A DNA stretch of 5,853 nt, from contig JAUWTT010000280.1 in the NCBI GenBank assembly GCA_030614585.1, positions 1 through 5,853 on the forward strand. Reading direction: 5' to 3'. The position numbers and the translations under genes are program-made. Below are positions 1-5,853 of the stretch, piece after piece. The notes beneath the pieces are model-generated. The model made no database searches. It was not told the DNA's origin and saw only the letters and a program-made list of their open reading frames with translations. Position 1 is the first letter of the stretch; every line of letters starts with the position of its first letter. The DNA comes from Acidobacteriota bacterium (GTDB lineage Bacteria > Acidobacteriota > UBA6911 > RPQK01 > JAPXNP01).

Positions 1-1561
1 ATCCCAAATCGACTCCGCGTTCGACCTCACCTTTGCGAACCAGGGCACGTTTCAGAATCTTCCCGGTAGGTGTTTTCGGCAGTTCCTGGACGAATTCGAT
101 AATTCTGGGCAGCTGGTGTGGACCGAGATGCTCCTTGCAAAGGCGAATGATCTCCTCACGTGTAGCGGTCATCTCCGGCTTTAGTGCTATCACCGCCCGA
201 GGAACCTCCCCATGGAGTCTATGTGGTTCCGGGACAACGGCGGCTTCGGCGATGGCAGGGTGCTTATAGAGGACTTCTTCCACCATGCGTGGGTAAACGT
301 TCATCCCATTGACGATGATCAACTCCTTCTTGCGATCCACGATGTAGAAGTAGCCATCTGCGTCCTTGTATCCAACGTCTCCGGTTCGATACCAGTCGCC
401 GAAAAAGGCTTCGGCGGTTTCCTCCGGCCGATTGAGATACCCCTTCATGACGTTTTCACCACGTACAACAATTTCGCCCATGTCCCCAATCTTGAGTTCG
501 ACACCAGCTTCATCGACGATTCTCATTTCGACGTCCAGCACAGGAAGTCCAATCGAGCCAGGTTTGCGAACGCCTTTGAACGGGTTTACAGAAGTTACCG
601 GAGAGCACTCGGTCGGGCCGTCACCTTCGAGGATAGGTACGTTGTACTTCTCTTCGAAGCGCTGCATGACCTCAACCGGAAGGGCAGCGCCGCCCGAAAT
701 ACAGAATCGCAGAGACGAGAAATCAGGTTTTCGATCTTCGCGGACGTTGGCGAAGACGGTATACATGGAAGGGACACCCAGGAAGATTGTCGCTCTTGTA
801 CTCGCAATCGTGTCACCCACTTCATCTGGAGAGAATCGAGGCACGGCGGCGATCGTCGCTCCAACCGAAAGCGGCGACATCATGCAGACGGTGGCGCCAA
901 ACGAGTGGAACATGGGGAGTACTGCGACGAACACGTCTTCGTGCTCGACCGGAAGCGCCCGAATGACCGAGTAGACATTGTGCAACAGGTTGCGGTGCGT
1001 CAGCATTGCCCCCTTGGGTTGGCCCGTGGTCCCTGATGTGTAGATAACGGCTGCCGTATCCTCCTTCTGAGCTACCGGTGCTATATCGAACGCAGTTGGC
1101 TCGGTAGCAGCCACATCGGCGAGCGGGCGGGCGTCGAGAGACTGCGGGTTTCCTATCACGATCAATTCCTTTAGATCGGCCAGGGAGTCTCCAATAGCAA
1201 CCAGGTTGGGTTCGAAGGCGTCGAAATAGATCAGGCCAGAGGCTCCTGAATCGGAGAGGATATATCGAACCTCCTTGGGATTCAGTAAAAGGTTGATCGG
1301 GACCACGGCTGCGCCGCTTTTAACGATCCCGAAATAGGCAGCGATGAACCAGGGGGAATTGATGCAGTAGAGTGCGACATGATCTCCACGCCCGATTCCA
1401 CTTTTCGACAGAGCGTTGGCAAACTGGTTGGACATCTGCTCGAGAACTGCGTAGGAAGTGCTTTGCCCCTGGAAGATGACGGCGGACTTTTCTCCCCATT
1501 GACTTGCGCTTCCGGGGATCATCTCGCCCAGCGAATTGTACGCCTCGTAAAGAGGTTTCAT
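1..1561 (-). CDS. AMP-forming long-chain acyl-CoA ligase (FadD-like), C-terminal end cut by window edge
   Basis: This is an adenylate-forming enzyme of the ANL superfamily. It would activate a carboxylic acid, probably a medium- or long-chain fatty acid, with ATP to an acyl-AMP and then pass it to CoA, in the cytosol or at the inner membrane. 520 codons are visible. The ATP-binding A3 loop YTSGTTGQPKG starts at residue 174, followed by PMFHSFGA (217-224). The A5 segment EGDGPTECSP is at 312-321, WYRTGD at 390-395, the hinge DRKKELI at 409-415, and the C-terminal PTGK with the adenylation lysine K501. The common FadD A5 form is EGYGLTE, so the Y-to-D and L-to-P changes are worth noting. Only a short tail should lie beyond the window. 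The ATG at 1561 has an AAGGGA-type ribosome site 9 nt upstream (plus-strand 1571-1576) and opens with a typical family N-terminus. It is divergent from the cluster to the right. The acyl substrate cannot be told from sequence. Confidence 0.95.
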   Translation of the reverse strand, partial: MKPLYEAYNSLGEMIPGSASQWGEKSAVIFQGQSTSYAVLEQMSNQFANALSKSGIGRGDHVALYCINSPWFIAAYFGIVKSGAAVVPINLLLNPKEVRYILSDSGASGLIYFDAFEPNLVAIGDSLADLKELIVIGNPQSLDARPLADVAATEPTAFDIAPVAQKEDTAAVIYTSGTTGQPKGAMLTHRNLLHNVYSVIRALPVEHEDVFVAVLPMFHSFGATVCMMSPLSVGATIAAVPRFSPDEVGDTIASTRATIFLGVPSMYTVFANVREDRKPDFSSLRFCISGGAALPVEVMQRFEEKYNVPILEGDGPTECSPVTSVNPFKGVRKPGSIGLPVLDVEMRIVDEAGVELKIGDMGEIVVRGENVMKGYLNRPEETAEAFFGDWYRTGDVGYKDADGYFYIVDRKKELIIVNGMNVYPRMVEEVLYKHPAIAEAAVVPEPHRLHGEVPRAVIALKPEMTATREEIIRLCKEHLGPHQLPRIIEFVQELPKTPTGKILKRALVRKGEVERGVDLG

Positions 1562-1618
1562 AGCTCAAGGTCCCTTTCTAGTCCGATGCATAGCACTTAA
1601 CTTGGGAGATTGAAGGGA

Positions 1619-1648
1619 ATTAAAAACCAAGTGACACGGTTCTGTCCA
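1619..1648 (-). promoter_or_regulatory. candidate sigma-70 promoter of the acyl-CoA ligase gene
   Basis: Read on the minus strand, TGGACA (plus 1643-1648) matches the -35 consensus at 5 of 6 positions. TTTAAT (plus 1619-1624) matches the -10 consensus at 5 of 6, with an 18-bp spacer. Transcription would start near 1612, giving a leader of about 50 nt. The position and direction suit the ligase gene. This is a consensus match by eye, with no transcript evidence. Confidence 0.5.
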
Positions 1649-1774
1649 GTTTTGGCCCACCTTTTGTCGGCCCTCCAGGGGGTCTGACCGGTCGGATTCG
1701 GGACTGATTCTTACCGCTGCAGTTATGGTCTTCTCCTTAGATGCGCTTGTCGGCCAAAAAAGCGCTGTAGCGTG

Positions 1775-1802
1775 ACTTCGAACTTCGCACTTCGCACTTC
1801 CA
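1775..1802. repeat. four tandem 7-bp repeats (ACTTCGN type)
   Basis: Four consecutive heptamers start at 1775, 1782, 1789 and 1796 and read ACTTCGA, ACTTCGC, ACTTCGC and ACTTCCA. The first five bases are identical in all four units. The array is intergenic, upstream of the GT5 gene. It could be a slippage-prone microsatellite or a cluster of protein-binding sites. The 7-bp period does not match the helical turn. Confidence 0.75.
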
Positions 1803-1840
1803 ATGCATTACCATTTGAGCGCCGGATCCGTTGCCCGAAG

Positions 1841-1860
1841 CTCAGCACCCTTGGGCTGAG
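1841..1860. repeat. small inverted repeat (hairpin) upstream of the GT5 gene
   Basis: CTCAGC (1841-1846) and GCTGAG (1855-1860) are perfect 6-bp arms around an 8-nt loop. No T-run follows on the plus strand, so it does not look like an intrinsic terminator. It lies just before a TTGACG hexamer (1866-1871) and could be an operator half-site pair, a leader hairpin, or chance. Confidence 0.45.
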
Positions 1861-1895
1861 AATGCTTGACGAAGTTAAGACAACCCGCTGCTGTT

Positions 1896-1923
1896 TTGTT
1901 TAACTCCAGCTCCGTCGCATAAT
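1896..1923 (+). promoter_or_regulatory. weak candidate promoter for the plus-strand cluster
   Basis: TTGTTT (1896-1901) and CATAAT (1918-1923) are separated by 16 bp. CATAAT is a good -10 element (5 of 6), while the -35 matches only its TTG. Transcription would begin near 1930, about 45 nt before the chosen start of the GT5 gene. A second -35-like hexamer, TTGACG at 1866-1871, has no convincing -10 at 17 bp, so it is less attractive. The call rests on motif matching only. Confidence 0.3.
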
Positions 1924-1962
1924 AGGGATCTGCTGCAGATTCGGCGGTATTCCGTATCATGC

Positions 1963-1970
1963 AAGAGGAG
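1963..1970 (+). promoter_or_regulatory. ribosome binding site that decides the GT5 start
   Basis: AAGAGGAG lies directly before the ATG at 1974, with GAGG ending 5 nt upstream of it. An in-frame ATG at 1959 would place this purine-rich stretch inside the coding sequence as Gln-Glu-Glu, and no comparable site precedes 1959. The ATG at 1974 also starts a protein with the usual GT5 beta-strand (MRVAIAAWE), so it is preferred. Confidence 0.7.
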
Positions 1971-1973
1971 AGA

Positions 1974-3809
1974 ATGAGAGTTGCAATAGCCGCCTGGGAG
2001 ATCGGGAGATCCGGTACCGGCCTCGGTGTGAAGATCGGAGGACTTGGTCAGGTCCTGGATGAACTGCCTCGAGAACTTATTGCCGCCGCCCGCGATGAAG
2101 GCCTCCAACTCGAAATAGAAGTTCTTTCCCCCTGTTTTGCTCACTATGACAAGAGCCGGCTGGTCAGTACGGGACAGCATATACCCGTCTGTCTCGACAA
2201 CCACTGGTTCGATTTCGAGGTATTCAAGTACCAGTTTGACGACGGACTAACCGGAGTCTATTTCTGGGATGAATTTCAGCTCCACTGGACCAATGCGAAC
2301 GCCGTCTATCCTCTTGATCCGCTGCTGGGCCTGAGGCTTTACTCGAGTGTTTCCCAGGCGATGGCCGGCTATATGAGGAGCCGGCGGTTTGACACGGTTC
2401 ACAGCCACGATCACCATGTTGCTCTGCTGCCCTTTTATCTTGGCGACGAGTTTCTTTCACGCGTGCCTCACCATTTTACTATCCACAACGCAACCTACCA
2501 GGGGAATTGTCCCACTGGAGGGAATGGTTACGAACTCATTGAATCGCTTAACCTCTCGGGCAAAGCACTGTTCCATAAGTACTTCGACTTTTTTGACCAT
2601 GTGAACCTGATGAAAGGGTGCATGATCAAGACGCATGAGAACCACGGCAAGATAACTACTGTCAGCGGTGATTTCGGAGGCACCTGGGGATACGCTGCAG
2701 AACTCCGGGAGAGTGCCGAAGAGATCAATTGCCGAGCTAAAGAGCTCAACTTGGGGCGTGTAGTAAAGGAAGCGTTTGTCCCGAACCGGTTCTTGGATGT
2801 CTTTGAGAAGCTTCCGATCGTGGGAATAACCAATGGTTTGAGTGATCGCAACCGACCCGAGAACCTCCCAGAACTGAAAGCCGGTTGGCTGCGGCAGGCA
2901 GAGAAGAGTGGGGACGGCAGTGAGGGTATTTTCCGGAACCCGCAGGTACTTGAAAAGATGCTTGAAGAAGACCACGATTTCGACACCAACCGGATGGAGG
3001 TCAAGTCCGAACTCAAACGACTGCTCCACCTTGAGGCCTTTGGAAGGGAGCCTACGCCCGAACTGGTTTTGGTAACAGCGGTGGGGCGGTTGGTGGCACA
3101 AAAGAACCTGGGTCTGGTGGCGGACGTTGCTCAGAAGACGCTTGCCCACGATCCGGGTGTGAAGTTTGTTGTCCTTGCGTCTGCTCCTGAAGGTGAAGGG
3201 GAGGGACAAGAGATTAAAGCAGATTTTGTCGAACTGGCTCGCCGCTTCGGAGATCGTTTCTATTTCAGAAGCGATTTCAGCGGTCCCTTTTCGAAGCTGA
3301 TTCTAGCAGGTGGTGATTTCTGCCTGATCCCATCTCGGTTTGAACCATGCGGCCTGGTAGATTATGAGGCTTCACTTCTTGGAACGTTGGTGATAGGCCG
3401 GCGGACCGGTGGCCTGTCCAAGGTGGATCAATGCGCTTACCTGTACGATTGGTTGGACATAGGTGATAGAAAGGGGGAGGCGTCCGCATTCCTCGAGCAG
3501 ATCAAAGTGGCATTGGATGTTTTCCGCGACAAGCCGGAAGCTCACCAGGGCATGGTGCGGAAAGCGATGAGCATAGATGCAGGTTGGCGAAAATCGGCGG
3601 TTCAGTACCTGCGGCTTTATCGCTATGGAATGTTGGTGAAGCAGTGGGAAAAAGAGCGTCATCTGCCACAATACAGCGCAGAAGAGGCTGCGAGCAGATT
3701 GGCTCACGAGGAACCCGCGTTTGGAGCGCTGTTCAGTTCTGTCTGGGGTGGTAAGCTGGACTTGGAGCTAGAAATGGCGCTTAATGCTTTGCGGTCCGAG
3801 AAACGTTAG
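1974..3809 (+). CDS. GT5-family glycosyltransferase, divergent glycogen/starch synthase (GlgA-like)
   Basis: This GT-B fold enzyme resembles glycogen synthase, which transfers glucose from ADP-glucose to the non-reducing end of an alpha-1,4-glucan. From the ATG at 1974 it has 611 residues. The N-terminal domain has the donor-phosphate loop KIGGL (20-24, usually KTGGL), SHDHH (144-148, usually HDWH) and FTIHNATYQG (168-177). TVSGDF is at 229-234 and ITNGL at 285-289. The C-terminal domain has GRLVAQKN (371-378), whose R372 and K377 match the donor-binding pair of GlgA. It also has PSRFEPCGL (453-461) with the conserved E457, and RRTGGL (476-481). About 480 residues is usual for bacterial GlgA. 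The excess lies in a charged insert at about 295-350 and a tail of about 60 residues after the normal end near 550. No signal peptide or membrane segment is seen. The neighbours are an oxidoreductase and an aminotransferase rather than glgB or glgC, so donor and acceptor are uncertain. The family call is firm; a role in glycogen synthesis is only possible. Confidence 0.9.
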   Translation: MRVAIAAWEIGRSGTGLGVKIGGLGQVLDELPRELIAAARDEGLQLEIEVLSPCFAHYDKSRLVSTGQHIPVCLDNHWFDFEVFKYQFDDGLTGVYFWDEFQLHWTNANAVYPLDPLLGLRLYSSVSQAMAGYMRSRRFDTVHSHDHHVALLPFYLGDEFLSRVPHHFTIHNATYQGNCPTGGNGYELIESLNLSGKALFHKYFDFFDHVNLMKGCMIKTHENHGKITTVSGDFGGTWGYAAELRESAEEINCRAKELNLGRVVKEAFVPNRFLDVFEKLPIVGITNGLSDRNRPENLPELKAGWLRQAEKSGDGSEGIFRNPQVLEKMLEEDHDFDTNRMEVKSELKRLLHLEAFGREPTPELVLVTAVGRLVAQKNLGLVADVAQKTLAHDPGVKFVVLASAPEGEGEGQEIKADFVELARRFGDRFYFRSDFSGPFSKLILAGGDFCLIPSRFEPCGLVDYEASLLGTLVIGRRTGGLSKVDQCAYLYDWLDIGDRKGEASAFLEQIKVALDVFRDKPEAHQGMVRKAMSIDAGWRKSAVQYLRLYRYGMLVKQWEKERHLPQYSAEEAASRLAHEEPAFGALFSSVWGGKLDLELEMALNALRSEKR

Positions 3810-3811
3810 GA

Positions 3812-3858
3812 TCAAATCAAGCCGGCCTGGGCTCGACGGCTGCCTTAGCTTGATTTGA
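3812..3858 (+). terminator. 11-bp inverted repeat after the GT5 gene, possible terminator or mRNA hairpin
   Basis: TCAAATCAAGC (3812-3822) and GCTTGATTTGA (3848-3858) are perfect 11-bp arms around a 25-nt GC-rich loop. They begin 3 nt after the GT5 stop codon. A competing inner pairing, AGCCG (3820-3824) with CGGCT (3837-3841), is possible. The nearest T-run is only TTTT at 3863-3866, four bases after the stem, so it is not a textbook intrinsic terminator. Partial termination or 3' end protection of the first message would both fit. Confidence 0.45.
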
Positions 3859-3884
3859 ATACTTTTGGGGCAATATCTGACAGG

Positions 3885-3890
3885 AAGGAG
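3885..3890 (+). promoter_or_regulatory. strong ribosome binding site of the oxidoreductase gene
   Basis: AAGGAG is followed by an 8-nt spacer and the ATG at 3899. This is a near-ideal Shine-Dalgarno site and fixes the start. It suggests independent, efficient translation of this gene despite the hairpin upstream. Confidence 0.8.
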
Positions 3891-3898
3891 AAACTGAG

Positions 3899-5152
3899 AT
3901 GGATCAGGCACCTCAGATCACTATCATCGGCGGCGGGATGATCACCCAAATACAGCTATTACCGACGATTTACCAGCTTCAGCGCGAAGGACTGGTGGGA
4001 GAGATTCACATCTGCGCATTGAACAGCCCTCCCATTCTCGAGCTGCAGAACGATCCCGTCTTGAAGAAGGCTTTTCCGGGGCAAGGGTTCGTACCACACC
4101 CGGACCCCGCCCTTTCTTCACCCGAGAATCTCTTTCCTGAGCTTTACAAAGAGGTCTTGGCTGACGCCCCTCGCAACAGCATTGCCGTTGTAGCAGTTCC
4201 TGATCAAGTTCATTACGAGGTTTTGCAGGTGGCCCTTGAGAGCCAAGCCCATGTCTGCGTCGTTAAACCGCTGGTGCAGACGTTTGCCCAGGCCGAAGAA
4301 ATCGGCTCGATTGCCTATGAACGTGGGTTGGTGATTGGCGTTGAGTACCACAAGCGGTTCGATCCTCGGAATCTGATGGCCCGCAGCGCTTATCGTGAAG
4401 GGAAGCTGGGTGAATTTCGCCTGGGTCAAGCTCAGATGATTGAACCTTACTATTATCGCGAGTCCAATTTTCAGAACTGGTGCACCTGCGAAAACAGTGA
4501 CATGTTTACGTATGTGGGGTGCCATTATGTGGACCTTGTCGCCTTCATAACTGGGCTGAAACCAGTTTCCGTCAGCGTTTATGGGATCGTAGATGAGTAT
4601 CCGAATGGCAATAAGGGTTTCCTCTGGACTGACGGCAGGGTTCTGTGGGAGAACGGGGCTTCGCTCAGCGTTGTCGATGCCCTCGGTTACCCAAACGCTG
4701 CCGCCGGCGGAAATGCGCAGGGGTTGACAATGTGGTGCCAGGGAAGTGAGGATGCGACACTCCTGGTCCACCGAGACCAGTACCGAGGAGTCAAGCACAG
4801 CTACGAATCAGCAGGGGACCAGCCCGGAGATACGGTTTATGCTGAGCCCAATCCTGACTATTTCCAACTCCTGGCACAGGGTGGGGAAGGGTTGTTGCCC
4901 GCCGGGTACGGACACCGCAGCGCCGAATACATCATTCGGGCCTGCTGCCGGGTCGGCGCAGTAGAATCCGTGGAAGAGAGGCGTCGGCTGATCAGAGCGT
5001 TGGATGAAGACGGAATAATGGCAACGCCGGCCAATAGCAGTTACAACGAACTGGTGGTCGAAGCTGCTCGCAAGAGCATACAGAGTGGTGGACGCGAAGT
5101 TTTGATTAATTACGGAGAACAGCCGGGAATTCACTTCAGAGATTTCTCGTAA
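3899..5152 (+). CDS. Gfo/Idh/MocA-family NAD(P)-dependent oxidoreductase
   Basis: Family members oxidise or reduce a hydroxyl/keto group on sugars, inositols or their derivatives with NAD(P) in the cytosol. The protein has 417 residues, within the longer end of the family range. The N-terminal Rossmann domain opens with ITIIGGGMIT (7-16), a G-rich dinucleotide loop. VVAVPDQVHYEVL (97-109) matches the strand and helix after the nucleotide site, and VVKPL (121-125) carries the family lysine K123, with valine where most members have the Glu of EKP. EYHKRFDPR (149-157) begins the alpha/beta substrate domain. GCHYVD (207-212) supplies the conserved His (H209) and Asp (D212). The position four residues before that His, usually a catalytic Asp, is Tyr205. 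Cysteines at 195, 197 and 208 cluster near this site. The next gene, an aminotransferase, begins 30 bp later, so the two are probably cotranscribed and may act in sequence: ketone formation, then amination. The substrate is unknown. Confidence 0.92.
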   Translation: MDQAPQITIIGGGMITQIQLLPTIYQLQREGLVGEIHICALNSPPILELQNDPVLKKAFPGQGFVPHPDPALSSPENLFPELYKEVLADAPRNSIAVVAVPDQVHYEVLQVALESQAHVCVVKPLVQTFAQAEEIGSIAYERGLVIGVEYHKRFDPRNLMARSAYREGKLGEFRLGQAQMIEPYYYRESNFQNWCTCENSDMFTYVGCHYVDLVAFITGLKPVSVSVYGIVDEYPNGNKGFLWTDGRVLWENGASLSVVDALGYPNAAAGGNAQGLTMWCQGSEDATLLVHRDQYRGVKHSYESAGDQPGDTVYAEPNPDYFQLLAQGGEGLLPAGYGHRSAEYIIRACCRVGAVESVEERRRLIRALDEDGIMATPANSSYNELVVEAARKSIQSGGREVLINYGEQPGIHFRDFS

Positions 5153-5182
5153 CTTCTCTGCCTAGCAAATGGATGAGTTGAG

Positions 5183-5853
5183 ATGGCAACCAGAGAGTTT
5201 TCGTTAGTTCCTCAGGAAGTACCTCGAGTTGAAACCAAGTACCGAAAAATTCAAACCAAAATACCGGTGCCCGAATCGGTCAAGCTGCTTGAAGAGCTGA
5301 GAGTGTTGGAACCGAAAAGCATGGGCGGCCAACCGCCAGTCGTATGGGACCGTGGTGAGGACTTCACGGTATGCGATGCATTTGGTAACCGGTGGTTAGA
5401 TTACTCCAGTGGCGCTCTGGTCGCGTCTGCCGGCCATGGGAGAAAGGAGATTGTTGATGCCATCTGCGAGATGGCCGGTAGCGGACTCTATCATGCATAC
5501 TGTTTTCCGACCAAGGTTCGGTTGGAACTGGTGCGAGAATTGACAGCTTTGCTTCCTGCTCCTCTGGCGAGAATATTCCTTCTGACAACAGGTTCTGAAG
5601 CCACAGAATGCTGTATAAAACTGGCTAAAACAAAAGGGATTCAATTGGGCGGGGAGCATAAGAATATCTTCGTCACCTTCGACAATGCTTTTCATGGCAG
5701 GACACTTGGAGCCCAGCTGGCAGGGGGGGCTCCGGCCTTGAAGTCTTGGACCGGGGGAGAGGCGCGATTCGTACAGGTGCCTTACCCTGATGGGTTTCGT
5801 CAACAGGATGTCAGTTTTGAAGTCTTCACATCGTCACTTGCAAGGCAGGGAAT
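5183..5853 (+). CDS. class III PLP-dependent aminotransferase, N-terminal half (cut by window edge)
   Basis: This is a fold-type I aminotransferase of the acetylornithine / 4-aminobutyrate / omega-amino group, transferring an amino group to or from an aldehyde or ketone through pyridoxal phosphate. 223 codons are visible of an expected 430-470 or so. VVWDRGEDFTVCDAFGN (53-69) and WLDYSSG (71-77) form the family's entry strands, and AGHGRKEIVDAI is at 83-94. TTGSEATE (135-142) contains the Gly-Ser that holds the cofactor phosphate, and FHGRTLGAQ (170-178) includes the aromatic residue that stacks on the pyridine ring. The Schiff-base lysine and the Asp motif lie beyond the window. An in-frame TGA at 5174-5176 excludes any earlier start. 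The ribosome site is weak (GGATGAG, 5171-5177), which suggests translational coupling to the gene 30 bp upstream. The first 45 or so residues precede the usual family core and are rich in charged residues. Substrate unknown; an amino-sugar, amino-cyclitol or omega-amino acid role all remain possible. Confidence 0.93.
   Translation, partial: MATREFSLVPQEVPRVETKYRKIQTKIPVPESVKLLEELRVLEPKSMGGQPPVVWDRGEDFTVCDAFGNRWLDYSSGALVASAGHGRKEIVDAICEMAGSGLYHAYCFPTKVRLELVRELTALLPAPLARIFLLTTGSEATECCIKLAKTKGIQLGGEHKNIFVTFDNAFHGRTLGAQLAGGAPALKSWTGGEARFVQVPYPDGFRQQDVSFEVFTSSLARQG

Larger units (their letters stand above)
1562..1973. other. divergent intergenic region, no gene seen
   Basis: This stretch of about 410 bp lies between the start codons of two divergent genes. 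I see no reading frame with a ribosome site and recognisable protein in it. It holds the candidate ligase promoter (1619-1648), four tandem heptamers (1775-1802), a small hairpin (1841-1860) and a weak candidate promoter for the plus-strand cluster (1896-1923). It also contains an 8-bp perfect palindrome GACCGGTC (1686-1693) and a 9-bp direct repeat TTGTCGGCC at 1664-1672 and 1747-1755. The length is generous for a simple divergent promoter pair, so regulatory sites are plausible, but no known operator is recognisable. Confidence 0.7.

Noticed and set aside
212..1036. 274-codon open frame on the plus strand opposite the acyl-CoA ligase, plus other frames there
   Set aside because: It lies antisense to a gene with all ANL motifs in order. 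Its protein is low in recognisable pattern and rich in Arg, Asp and His, as expected for a shadow frame.
1664..1755. 9-bp direct repeat TTGTCGGCC (1664-1672 and 1747-1755) and palindrome GACCGGTC (1686-1693)
   Set aside because: They are short and single-pair, and match no known operator or attachment site. Chance occurrence in 400 bp is plausible.
1959..1973. Upstream in-frame ATG adding five residues to the GT5 protein
   Set aside because: The added codons consist of the ribosome binding site of the ATG at 1974, and the family's first beta-strand starts at that later Met.
2457..3209. 250-codon open frame on the minus strand inside the GT5 gene
   Set aside because: It is antisense to a well-supported GT5 coding sequence, and its translation resembles no family I recognise.
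4118..4798. 226-codon open frame on the minus strand inside the oxidoreductase gene
   Set aside because: It is a shadow of the Gfo/Idh/MocA gene, with no supporting ribosome site or family motif.
5169..5207. Twelve-residue open frame starting at the ATG 14 bp before the aminotransferase start
   Set aside because: It is short, overlaps the aminotransferase out of frame and has no clear ribosome site of its own. A leader peptide is possible but unsupported.
1..5853. CRISPR array, tRNA, insertion sequence or phage signature
   Set aside because: No regularly spaced repeats, cloverleaf-like segment, terminal inverted repeats or transposase/integrase motif were seen on either strand.

Overview
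The window is a compact piece of bacterial chromosome with moderate GC content, judged by eye. It has Shine-Dalgarno-led genes, short intergenic gaps, no introns, and no insertion sequence, phage gene, tRNA, rRNA or CRISPR array that I can see. The protein families fit a free-living Gram-negative or candidate-phylum bacterium. Nothing here fixes the phylum, and I do not name one.

Layout: (1) On the minus strand, from 1561 leftward past the window start, lies an almost complete AMP-forming acyl-CoA synthetase of the long-chain fatty acid CoA ligase type. (2) A non-coding stretch of about 410 bp follows. It separates this gene from a divergent plus-strand cluster and holds a good candidate sigma-70 promoter for the ligase, a weaker one for the cluster, four tandem 7-bp units and a small hairpin. 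(3) The plus-strand cluster starts with a GT5-type (glycogen/starch synthase fold) glycosyltransferase of 611 residues. A gap of about 90 bp with an 11-bp inverted repeat comes next, then a Gfo/Idh/MocA-type NAD(P)-dependent oxidoreductase of 417 residues, and 30 bp further on a class III PLP-dependent aminotransferase that runs off the right edge.

How the genes may work together: an acyl-CoA ligase facing away is probably a separate unit of lipid metabolism. The three plus-strand genes look like one transcription unit or two coupled ones. A dehydrogenase that makes a keto-sugar or keto-cyclitol, an aminotransferase that converts a carbonyl to an amine, and a glucosyltransferase together suggest biosynthesis, or less likely breakdown, of an aminated sugar or cyclitol, possibly glucosylated. 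The usual glycogen partners (branching enzyme, ADP-glucose pyrophosphorylase, phosphorylase) are absent from the window. The GT5 protein has a long central insertion and a C-terminal extension, so ordinary glycogen synthesis is not a safe assumption. This pathway is inferred from families and adjacency only. No substrate can be read from the sequence.
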